Assembly: GCA_035707105.1 (NCBI GenBank) | Contig: DASSUI010000060.1 | Span: forward strand, 1-11,670 | Source of the DNA: JACDAN01 sp035707105 | GTDB lineage: Bacteria; Actinomycetota; Thermoleophilia; Gaiellales; Gaiellaceae | DNA length: 11,670 nt | Direction: 5' to 3' | Shown here: in pieces, positions 5,706 through 11,670 of the stretch | Position numbering within the stretch: the first letter of the stretch is position 1 | Layout: each line of letters opens with the position of its first letter | Program-made: the position numbers and the translations under genes | The notes under the pieces: model-generated | Databases searched by the model: none | Seen by the model: only the letters and a program-made list of their open reading frames with translations | What the model was told of the DNA's origin: nothing

Positions 5706-7334
5706 CTAGGCCAGGTGGGCGACCGCCTCGCGGATTTCCAGGAGTTTCCGCTGCAGCTCGGTCGTCTCCTCGAGGCTCGCGCCGGCCAGCCTGCGCCGCA
5801 GGTGGCGCTCACGGAGGCGAAGAAGGAGCTCCTTCGCCGTCGCCTCGTCGATCGCCTCCGACGCCGCAACTGCATCCAGCTCGGCAAGCGCCGGAACCGT
5901 CTCCTCGTCGGCGCCGCCGTCGAGGATCACCGCGCGAAGACGGCGGTGCAGCTCGCTGTCGAAGTGGTCTTCCGGGACCTTTCGCAGCGCATCCGCGAGC
6001 GCCGGGAACGCGATGCAGGCGGCAAGGACGTCCCGCTCGAGGCGGTCGCCCGCGTCCATCACCCGGCGGGACACGGGCGCGGCCTTCATCGTGGAAACGG
6101 CGCTCTGGAGCTGGATGGTCATGCCGAGGTCGTCGTTCGCCTCGCGCCACGCCTCGTGGCGCTCGGGCGAATCGGGGATCCCGTCCAGGAACGCCTTCAC
6201 GCGCTCGTACTTCGTCTGGCGGTCCGGCGCCCGCTCGCGCTCCATCCGCGCGCGGTACCGCACGTAGCTCTCGGCACCGCCGAGGCGCGCCTCGAACTCG
6301 CCCGGCGCGTCGGCCGGGTCCTGCGCGGGCGGGAGCGTGACAACACGGACGTCGAAGCCCTGCCCGACGGCGAGCTCCATCCCGCGAAGCGTCGCCGCTT
6401 CCCCCGCCGCGTCCGCGTCGAAGCAGAGGTAGAGGCGCCGCGTGAGCCGCGAGAGCTCCTTCACCTGCTGCTCCGTGAGGGCCGTCCCCATCGAGGCGAC
6501 GACCGGGTGGAGACCGGCCTGCCGCAGCGCGATCACGTCCGTGTTCCCCTCGACGACGATCGCGCGCTCCTCCTTCGCGATGGCACTTCGCGCCAGGTGG
6601 AGGCCGTAGAGCACCCGCGACTTGTGGAACAGCTCGCCTTCCGGCGAGTTGACGTACTTGCCGCGAAGCGGGTCGTCCTCGTGGAGCTTCCGCGCCTGGA
6701 ACCCGACGATGCGGCCGCGCGCGTCCGCGAGCGGGAACATGAGCCGCCGAGGGAAGTAGTCGTTGCCGCGGGCGTTCGTCAGGCCGGCGGCGCGGAGCTC
6801 TTCGCGCGTGAACCCCTTCTCCTCCGCCTTCCGCGCGAGGCCCGTGCCGGGTGAGAGGCCGAGCCGGAACTCGCGGCAGACACCCTCGCCGAGGCCCCGC
6901 GACTCGAGGTAGTCGCGAACGGGGCCGCCGGTGTCGGTCTCCCACAGATGACGCTCGTAGAACGACGCGGCCTGGTCGAGCAAGGCGTGCAGGCGGTCGC
7001 GCCGCTTCCGCTGGGCCTCAACCTGCGGCGAGCTCTCCTCGTACTCGAGCTCCACCCGGAACCGCTCCGCGAGCCACTCGAGCGCGCCTGCGAAATCCAG
7101 CTGCTCCGTCTCGCGTACGAACTTGATGAGGTCGCCGCCGGCGCCGCAGCCGAAGCAGTAGTAGAGCTTGTCGACGGCGTTCACGGAAAAACTCGGCGTC
7201 CGCTCCTCGTGGAACGGGCACCTGCCCGTGTAGCGCGAGCCGACCTTGCGGAGCTGCGTGCGGCCTGAGACGACATCCACCATGTCGGCGGCCGCGACGA
7301 CCCGCTGCTTCGACTCCTCGGTGATCCGCGCCAC
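5706..7334 (-). CDS. dnaG: DNA primase DnaG
   Basis: Replicative primase, 542 residues, synthesising RNA primers at the fork with DnaB helicase. The N-terminal CHC2 zinc-binding domain has Cys39, His42, Cys60 and Cys63 (CPFH; YYCFGCG). The core includes FPRRLMFPLAD near 194-203. The TOPRIM domain has the catalytic Glu262 in VVEGNTDV, then SMGTALT near 281-287, and Asp306 and Asp308 in CFDADAAGEA. In the usual EGYxD box the aromatic residue is Asn264 here; the Glu and Asp are kept. From about 430 on, the protein is helical, consistent with the helicase-binding region. The length is at the short end for DnaG. The start is GTG 7332-7334, which overlaps the dgt stop by one base (TAGTG on the minus strand). 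No -10-like element is seen before it, so dnaG is probably expressed from the dgt promoter by translational coupling or reinitiation. It ends 91 nt before tRNA-Asn. Confidence 0.96.
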   Translation of the reverse strand: MARITEESKQRVVAAADMVDVVSGRTQLRKVGSRYTGRCPFHEERTPSFSVNAVDKLYYCFGCGAGGDLIKFVRETEQLDFAGALEWLAERFRVELEYEESSPQVEAQRKRRDRLHALLDQAASFYERHLWETDTGGPVRDYLESRGLGEGVCREFRLGLSPGTGLARKAEEKGFTREELRAAGLTNARGNDYFPRRLMFPLADARGRIVGFQARKLHEDDPLRGKYVNSPEGELFHKSRVLYGLHLARSAIAKEERAIVVEGNTDVIALRQAGLHPVVASMGTALTEQQVKELSRLTRRLYLCFDADAAGEAATLRGMELAVGQGFDVRVVTLPPAQDPADAPGEFEARLGGAESYVRYRARMERERAPDRQTKYERVKAFLDGIPDSPERHEAWREANDDLGMTIQLQSAVSTMKAAPVSRRVMDAGDRLERDVLAACIAFPALADALRKVPEDHFDSELHRRLRAVILDGGADEETVPALAELDAVAASEAIDEATAKELLLRLRERHLRRRLAGASLEETTELQRKLLEIREAVAHLA

Positions 7335-8332
7335 TACAGCCGTTCCGCGTAGGCGAGGGCGAAGCGGTCGGTCATCCCGGCAACGTAATCGGCGATCCGC
7401 TGGCCGAGGTCGCCGTGCCCGGCCGGCACCTGCTCCGGGTGCTCGGCGAGGTGGCCGAACACGCGGGCCACGACGTCGCGCGCCTGCGCATGCTGCTCCT
7501 CGGTGTGCGGTCCGACGTAGACGTGCTCGAACATGAACGTACGGAGCGCGAGCATGGCGGTGCCGACCTCCTCGCTCTGGCGGATGTCGCCCTCCCGCTC
7601 CGACGTCTCGACCAGGTCGTGGACAAGGGCGTCGATCCGCCGTGAGCCCGTCTCGCCGAGAAGCTCGACCTCGGCGCGGGGCAGCTCGTCGGGAGCGAGG
7701 ACACCGGCGCGCACCGCGTCGTCGATGTCGTGGTTGATGTACGCGACGCGGTCGACGATGCGGACGATCCTGCCCTCGAGCGTGGCGGGCTCGCCGGAGC
7801 CGGTGTGGTTGACGATGCCATCGCGGACCTCTTCCGTGAGGTTTAGGCCCTGGCCGTCCTTCTCGAGGACGTCGACGATCCGGAGCGAGTGCTCGTTGTG
7901 GCGGAAGCGCCGGCCGAACCGATGCTGGAGCTGCTCGTCGAGCGCCTCTTCGCCGGTGTGGCCGAACGGCGTGTGGCCGAGGTCATGCCCGAGGCCGATG
8001 GCCTCGACGAGATCCTCGTTGAGGCCCAGAGCGCGGGCGACGCCGCGGGAGATGCCGGTCGTCTCGATCGTGTGCGTAATCCGCGTCCGGAAGTGGTCGC
8101 CGCCCGGGTCGATGAAGACCTGCGTCTTGTTCCGGAGCCTTCGGAAGGCCTTCGAGTGGACGATCCGGTCTCGGTCGCGCTGAAAGGGCGTGCGCAGCCG
8201 GCACGGCTCCTCCTCGCGCGCTCGTCCACGCGTCTCGTACGAGCGGACGGCGAGTGGCGAGAGCCAGCGTTCCTCGTGCTCACGCACGCGGGCCTCGAAG
8301 GCGTCGGCAACCCGTCCGGCGAGCTCGGTCAT
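7334..8332 (-). CDS. dgt: Deoxyguanosinetriphosphate triphosphohydrolase-like HD protein
   Basis: A 332-residue HD-superfamily enzyme of the dGTPase-like group, which hydrolyses dNTPs to deoxynucleoside and tripolyphosphate and so affects dNTP pools. Visible motifs are the RTPFQRDRDRIVHSKAFRRL box near 47-66, KTQVF near 69-73, and FRTRITHTIE with His87. The HD pair is His116-Asp117 in GLGHDLGHTPFGH. The distal Asp-containing segment is RIVDRVAYINHDIDDA near 191-206. These are the expected metal ligands and substrate loop. ATG 8332 (MTELAGRV) is preferred over an in-frame start at 8386, because TAGCCT ends 7 nt before it and the extra 18 residues look non-coding. It is first in an operon with dnaG, and its stop codon overlaps the dnaG start. 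A dgt-dnaG order is common in Actinomycetota (established) and links nucleotide control with priming (inferred). Substrate preference cannot be read from the sequence. Confidence 0.94.
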   Translation of the reverse strand: MTELAGRVADAFEARVREHEERWLSPLAVRSYETRGRAREEEPCRLRTPFQRDRDRIVHSKAFRRLRNKTQVFIDPGGDHFRTRITHTIETTGISRGVARALGLNEDLVEAIGLGHDLGHTPFGHTGEEALDEQLQHRFGRRFRHNEHSLRIVDVLEKDGQGLNLTEEVRDGIVNHTGSGEPATLEGRIVRIVDRVAYINHDIDDAVRAGVLAPDELPRAEVELLGETGSRRIDALVHDLVETSEREGDIRQSEEVGTAMLALRTFMFEHVYVGPHTEEQHAQARDVVARVFGHLAEHPEQVPAGHGDLGQRIADYVAGMTDRFALAYAERL

Positions 8333-8339
8333 GCGGTCA

Positions 8340-8368
8340 AGGCTAGTGCCTCTCCCGGCGGCCGTGAA
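8340..8368 (-). promoter_or_regulatory. Candidate promoter of the dgt-dnaG operon
   Basis: On the minus strand TAGCCT (8345-8340) ends 7 nt before the dgt ATG. A -35-like TTCACG (8368-8363, four of six matches to TTGACA) lies 17 nt upstream. This is the most complete -35/-10 pair among the leaderless candidates. Confidence 0.55.
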
Positions 8369-8466
8369 AGGCGCGGCGGGACCCACCCACCACCCCCCAC
8401 CCTCCCTGGGGTTGCGCTCGGGATTGTCACGCTACACCGTCCCGACACGCGCGTCTGTGGCCGCTT

Positions 8467-8489
8467 CGAACCGAGAGAGCAACGGTTCG
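8467..8489 (-). terminator. Candidate terminator of the SDR gene
   Basis: CGAACCG at 8467-8473 pairs perfectly with CGGTTCG at 8483-8489 around a 9-nt loop. On the minus strand the hairpin starts 9 nt after the SDR stop codon (8499-8501) and lies about 100 nt upstream of the dgt promoter. There is no U-run. Confidence 0.4.
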
Positions 8490-8498
8490 TCCACAAGC

Positions 8499-9284
8499 TC
8501 AGATAATGATCGGGACGGTGCCGCCGTCGGCGCTCCAGGCCGCGCCGGTGACGTACGACGCCCGATCGGAACAGAGGAACGCAATCACGCTCGCGATCTC
8601 GGCGGGCTCGGCGAGCCGCCCGAGCGGCCGGCCCGCGCCGACCGCATCCAGGACCTCGTCCCGCGTCTTCCCGGTCCGCTCCGCCTGCTGCTCCGCAAGA
8701 CCGCCCGCGCCGAGCCACGCGTCCGTCGCGGTCGGGCCCGGCGCGACTGCGTTGCAGCGGATCCCGCTGCCCGCATAGAGATCGGCCACGAGCCTCGAGA
8801 GCGAGAGCACGGCGGCCTTCGTGACGCTGTAGTTCGGCATCGAGGTCGAAGGCCGCTTCCCCGACGTCGACGAGACGTTGACGATCGATCCGCGTCCGCG
8901 CTCCTTCATTTCGGGAACCACCGCTCGGATGGCCCGCACGAAGCTCATCACGTTCAGCTGCCACATCGAGTCCCACTGCGGATCGGTGAGCTCCTCGAAG
9001 CCCGCCTGGTAAGCGATGCCGACGTTGTTGACGAGGCAGTCGACTGGACCCAGCGCCGCACGCGCCTCCCGAATCAGCACGTCCGCCGCCTCGGGGTCGG
9101 CGAGGTCGCCGGCAACCCCGACGTGAGCGCCGGCTTCCGCCCTCGCAGCCTCGACCCGCTCCGCATCCCGTCCGGTCACGACCACGGCGGCGCCCTCGTC
9201 GGCCAGGAGCCGGGCGGTCTCCAGGCCGATGCCCCCGGTGGACCCGGTCACGACACAGACACGGTCGCGAAGGCCGAGATCCAT
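8499..9284 (-). CDS. Short-chain dehydrogenase/reductase (SDR) family oxidoreductase
   Basis: A 261-residue classical SDR, an NAD(P)-dependent cytosolic oxidoreductase. The Rossmann nucleotide-binding motif TGSTGGIG is at 13-20. Arg39 after beta-2 (TGRD) hints at NADP(H). Asp60 (GDLAD) is the adenine-ring contact, and NNVG is at 86-89 in place of the usual NNAG. The catalytic residues are Asn111, Ser139 (VNVSS), Tyr152 and Lys156 (NYSVTK), with the expected 13-residue Ser-Tyr spacing. PGPTATD near 182-188 is the cofactor/substrate loop. The C-terminus ends TGAAWSADGGTVPIII, like FabG-type enzymes. Length is standard. The substrate cannot be deduced. ATG 9284 is chosen because it precedes the conserved fold directly and has TACGCT ending 8 nt upstream. 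It diverges from the histidine phosphatase gene, with start codons 19 bp apart and overlapping -10 hexamers. Confidence 0.92.
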   Translation of the reverse strand: MDLGLRDRVCVVTGSTGGIGLETARLLADEGAAVVVTGRDAERVEAARAEAGAHVGVAGDLADPEAADVLIREARAALGPVDCLVNNVGIAYQAGFEELTDPQWDSMWQLNVMSFVRAIRAVVPEMKERGRGSIVNVSSTSGKRPSTSMPNYSVTKAAVLSLSRLVADLYAGSGIRCNAVAPGPTATDAWLGAGGLAEQQAERTGKTRDEVLDAVGAGRPLGRLAEPAEIASVIAFLCSDRASYVTGAAWSADGGTVPIII

Positions 9285-9291
9285 GGCCGAG

Positions 9292-9298
9292 TAGCGTA
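9292..9298. promoter_or_regulatory. Overlapping divergent -10 elements
   Basis: The plus strand reads TAGCGT at 9292-9297, ending 6 nt before the GTG at 9304. The minus strand reads TACGCT at 9298-9293, ending 8 nt before the ATG at 9284. The two hexamers share five base pairs. There is no other space for promoters, as only 19 bp separate the two coding regions, and any -35 contacts would lie inside the opposite gene. Confidence 0.5.
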
Positions 9299-9303
9299 CC
9301 GCC

Positions 9304-9969
9304 GTGACCACGATCCTCCTGGCCCGCCACGGCGAGAGCGACTGGAACCGCGCGAGACGCTGGCAGGGACACGCCGACCGACCGCTGACGGAGCGCGGCC
9401 AGGCCCAGGCCCGGGCGCTCGCGGACCGCCTCGCCGACGTCGAGCTGGACGCCGTCTACTCGAGCGACCTCACGCGGGCCTTCGAGACGGCCGAAGCCGT
9501 CGCAGCGCCACGCGGCCTGCGGGTTCACCGGCTGGCGACGCTGCGCGAGGTCGACGTCGGCGCCTGGTCGGGACTCACGCGCGCCGAGGCCGAGGAGCGA
9601 TTCCCCGAGGCGTATGCCCGCTGGGTCGCCGGCGGGGAGGGCTGGGAGGACGGCGAGACCTACGACCAGCTCACGGACAGGGTTGTCGGGGCGATCAGAT
9701 CGATCGCCGCTGGACACCCCGGCGATTGCGTGCTGGTCGTCGCGCACGGAGGCTCGATCCGGGCCATCCACGCGTCAGCGCTCGGCGTCGACGTCCACAC
9801 CTACCGGCGCATCCAACGCGTCGAGCCGAACGCGACGCTCTCGGCGGTATGTGTGGAGGACGGGCGCCTGACGGAGCTCTGCCGCGCCGAGGATCTCGAC
9901 GAGTTCCTGGTCGAGGATCAGCGGCGGCGGAGGGAGGCCGCGTCGGCACCCCCGACCCCGGCCGGCTGA
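9304..9969 (+). CDS. Histidine phosphatase family protein (phosphoglycerate mutase-like)
   Basis: A 221-residue member of histidine phosphatase branch 1, which acts through a phospho-histidine. LLARHGESDWN near 5-15 supplies the nucleophile His9 and Arg8. QGHADRPLTERG near 21-32 is the next conserved block. Arg58 is in YSSDLTRAFETA, Glu82 in LREVDVGAWSG is the likely proton donor, and His148 is in VVAHGGSIRA. All core residues are present. The family includes cofactor-dependent phosphoglycerate mutases, alpha-ribazole phosphatases and broad sugar or nucleotide phosphatases. The length and short insertions favour a phosphatase over a glycolytic mutase, but the substrate is unknown. The C-terminal 20 residues are a charged, Pro/Ala-rich tail. 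The GTG start is set by the motif position; there is no Shine-Dalgarno, and TAGCGT lies 6 nt upstream. It is followed after 26 nt by another promoter-like hexamer and the next gene. Confidence 0.93.
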   Translation: MTTILLARHGESDWNRARRWQGHADRPLTERGQAQARALADRLADVELDAVYSSDLTRAFETAEAVAAPRGLRVHRLATLREVDVGAWSGLTRAEAEERFPEAYARWVAGGEGWEDGETYDQLTDRVVGAIRSIAAGHPGDCVLVVAHGGSIRAIHASALGVDVHTYRRIQRVEPNATLSAVCVEDGRLTELCRAEDLDEFLVEDQRRRREAASAPPTPAG

Positions 9970-9980
9970 GGTCTCGGATC

Positions 9981-9986
9981 TAGACT
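9981..9986 (+). promoter_or_regulatory. -10-like element TAGACT, leaderless start
   Basis: TAGACT ends 9 nt before the GTG at 9996, an exact copy in sequence and distance of the element before the gene at 1618. It lies in the 26-nt gap after the phosphatase gene. Confidence 0.5.
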
Positions 9987-9995
9987 GAGCCGCGC

Positions 9996-10244
9996 GTGGA
10001 GGACTACACGAGCAAGTACAAGGGCGAGCAGGTTGAGATCGCGCTCTTCGGAGGCGACTACCAGGACGGCGTGCTGACCGCGTACTGCGCCGTCGACGAC
10101 GTCCCGCACATCGAGCTCAACGGCCACATCCTGATCCCGCTCCAGAACATCGCGTCGCTCCACTGCACGAGCCGGTGCGATGCGCCCGAGCCGGACTGGC
10201 CGCCGCGCGGCCTCACCGACGACGACCGCGACGAGACGTCCTGA
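9996..10244 (+). CDS. Small beta-rich protein of unknown function (possible SH3/Sm-like fold)
   Basis: An 82-residue soluble protein that I do not recognise by name. After a short charged N-terminus it shows alternating hydrophobic strands with Gly and Asp turns: VEIALFGG, DGVLTAYCAVDDV, HIELNG, then HILIPLQNIASLHC near 45-58. The rest is a polar, acidic tail rich in Pro and Asp. The strand pattern and a final NIASL segment resemble small SH3-like or Sm/LSm barrels. This is only a resemblance. The GTG start has TAGACT 9 nt upstream. The stop TGA is followed by only 3 nt before the GTG of the M48 peptidase gene, so the two are almost certainly co-transcribed and may be functionally linked. It has no signal peptide, so it should be cytoplasmic. 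Confidence 0.75.
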   Translation: MEDYTSKYKGEQVEIALFGGDYQDGVLTAYCAVDDVPHIELNGHILIPLQNIASLHCTSRCDAPEPDWPPRGLTDDDRDETS

Positions 10245-10247
10245 CCC

Positions 10248-11084
10248 GTGAGCCGCCGGCTCGCCGCCGCGGTCAACCTCCTCAAGACCTGGTCGCTGCT
10301 CGTCGGCGCGGCGGCGGCGCTCGGCGGCATCGGCTGGCTCATCAACGGGTACCGACTGTTCTCGATCGCGTTCTTCGCCGGCCTCCTGGGCGGCATCGCG
10401 CTCTACTGGTACGCGGACCGCGCGATTCTGGGAATCGTTCGCGCCCGTGAGCTGCTGGAGACGGAAGCGCCGCTCCTCTTCACATCCGCCGAGCGCATCG
10501 CCGCACGAGCTCGCACCCCACGCCCGCGGCTCTACCTCATCCGAGACAGTCATCCCCGTGTGCTCTCCGCCGGGCGCGGCGGGAAAGGTCACTCCCTGGT
10601 CTTCACGACGGGGCTCCTTGCAGCCGCGCAGCCGGCCGAGCTCGAGGGCCTGATCGCCCACGAGATCGCCCATTCGGCCCGCCGCGATCTCCTGACCCAG
10701 ACGGTCGCGACCGTCGTGGGATCGACCCTCCTGGAGATCAGCCGCGCGGGCGGTTGGTTCCAGCGCGGTCTCCTCTTCGTGCTCGGGCCGCTCGCCTCGG
10801 CGATCGAGCATGCCCTGCTCTCTCCCCGGCGAGAGGTGACGGCGGACCTCGTGGCGGCACGGCTGTGCGACTCGCCCCATGGGCTCGCCGACGCGTTGCT
10901 GCGGCTCGAGCAGGCGAACGAGCTCGTGGCATTCGCCGGCAACCCCGCGTTGGAGCCGCTCTACGTCGTCAACCCCTTCGAGGATCGCGGACTCGCCGCG
11001 CTCTTTTCGACGCACCCTCCGACGGCAGAGCGGGTCGCCCGGCTTCGCGCCCTCGATCCGGACCACGAAAAAAGGGCCGCCTGA
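10248..11084 (+). CDS. M48 family (HtpX-like) membrane zinc metalloprotease
   Basis: A 278-residue membrane-bound zinc peptidase. Two hydrophobic segments near residues 16-33 and 36-55 anchor the N-terminus. The catalytic motif HEIAH is at 138-142 (His138 and His142 zinc ligands, Glu139 general base). The third ligand is Glu196 in REVTADLVAA, which matches the M48 ExxAD pattern. A hydrophobic stretch near 173-190 may be a further membrane segment. Near the C-terminus FSTHPPTAERVARLRAL is the usual M48 family ending. HtpX-like enzymes degrade damaged or misfolded membrane proteins (established for the family); the substrate here is unknown. The GTG start lies 3 nt after the stop of the upstream small gene. 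No separate promoter is seen, so expression is by coupling with that gene. The TGA stop (11082-11084) lies in the loop of the terminator hairpin. The name htpX is not assigned because other M48 subgroups are possible. Confidence 0.92.
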   Translation: MSRRLAAAVNLLKTWSLLVGAAAALGGIGWLINGYRLFSIAFFAGLLGGIALYWYADRAILGIVRARELLETEAPLLFTSAERIAARARTPRPRLYLIRDSHPRVLSAGRGGKGHSLVFTTGLLAAAQPAELEGLIAHEIAHSARRDLLTQTVATVVGSTLLEISRAGGWFQRGLLFVLGPLASAIEHALLSPRREVTADLVAARLCDSPHGLADALLRLEQANELVAFAGNPALEPLYVVNPFEDRGLAALFSTHPPTAERVARLRALDPDHEKRAA

Positions 11085-11095
11085 GCAGCCCTTTC
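11068..11095. terminator. Bidirectional intrinsic terminator between M48 gene and rRNA operon
   Basis: AAAGGGC at 11071-11077 pairs with GCCCTTT at 11088-11094, with an inner GC/GC step after one mismatch and a CTGA tip. Reading minus, the stem is followed by TTTTTT (plus-strand A-run 11068-11073), a strong intrinsic terminator for the rRNA operon 11 nt past the 5S 3' end. Reading plus, the stem ends in TTTC, a weaker terminator for the M48 gene, whose stop codon sits in the loop. Confidence 0.8.
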
Positions 11096-11105
11096 TCGAA
11101 ATCAA

Positions 11106-11222
<117 letters not shown>

Positions 11223-11301
11223 CTTGTCAGGGACGGCGCCGTACGTGCAGGCGTGGCGCGCACCCTCAAAACTCCATAGTGGATTTCGGCAAGTGTTCAA
11301 A
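11223..11301 (-). other. 23S-5S rRNA internal spacer
   Basis: About 79 nt between the 3' end of 23S and the 5' end of 5S rRNA. No tRNA is present. It is transcribed as part of the rRNA precursor and should contain processing-helix sequence pairing with the region before 23S, which is outside the window. Confidence 0.7.

Positions 11302-11670
<369 letters not shown>

Noticed and set aside
5715..6854. 379-codon plus-strand frame
   Set aside because: It is antisense to dnaG, low complexity and Arg/Val/Glu-rich without motifs; the minus strand encodes a complete primase.
8329..9771. 480-codon minus-strand frame
   Set aside because: It runs across two genes with well-supported frames and has no recognisable domain.
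8190..9983. 597-codon plus-strand frame
   Set aside because: It spans dgt (antisense), the SDR gene (antisense) and the histidine phosphatase (wrong frame). Its translation is basic and low complexity.
9918..11105. 395-codon minus-strand frame
   Set aside because: It is antisense to the 82-residue gene and the M48 protease and ends in the terminator.

Overview
The window is GC-rich bacterial chromosome. GTG starts are frequent, many genes lack a Shine-Dalgarno site, and codon use is strongly G/C-ending. Together with the gene set, this suggests an Actinomycetota genome, perhaps class Thermoleophilia. That placement is an inference from style; the partial 23S rRNA at the right edge could settle it. 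Most content is housekeeping, and I see no phage, transposon, CRISPR array or recognisable defence system.

Layout, left to right. Positions 1-1617 are the sparsest part. They hold a secreted DUF3455-type protein (-), a very small secreted Pro/Gly/Cys/His protein (-), a doubtful 50-codon ORF (+) and several hairpins. The two secreted genes have real ribosome binding sites, unlike most genes to the right. Positions 1618-4858 carry three plus-strand genes: a 65-residue membrane protein, a 152-residue helical protein resembling the RsbRD N-terminal domain, and a large secreted subtilisin-family protease. Positions 4865-5614 (-) hold a one-helix basic membrane protein, a PGPGW-type membrane protein and tRNA-Asn(GTT). 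Positions 5706-8332 (-) are a dgt-dnaG pair (dNTP triphosphohydrolase and primase) joined by a 1-nt stop/start overlap. At 9284/9304 an SDR oxidoreductase (-) and a histidine phosphatase (+) diverge from only 19 bp. Positions 9996-11084 (+) hold a small beta-rich protein of unknown function and an M48/HtpX-like membrane metalloprotease. Both end against the 3' end of an rRNA operon on the opposite strand (5S complete, 23S partial), with a shared bidirectional terminator.

The most interesting signal is regulatory. Nine genes have a TANNNT -10-like hexamer ending 6-9 nt before the start codon and no Shine-Dalgarno site, as expected for leaderless mRNAs. In the SDR/phosphatase divergence the two -10 hexamers overlap by five bases on opposite strands, forming a symmetric bidirectional promoter. 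The same pattern suggests that the subtilase starts at a CTG codon, which also restores a proper signal peptide.
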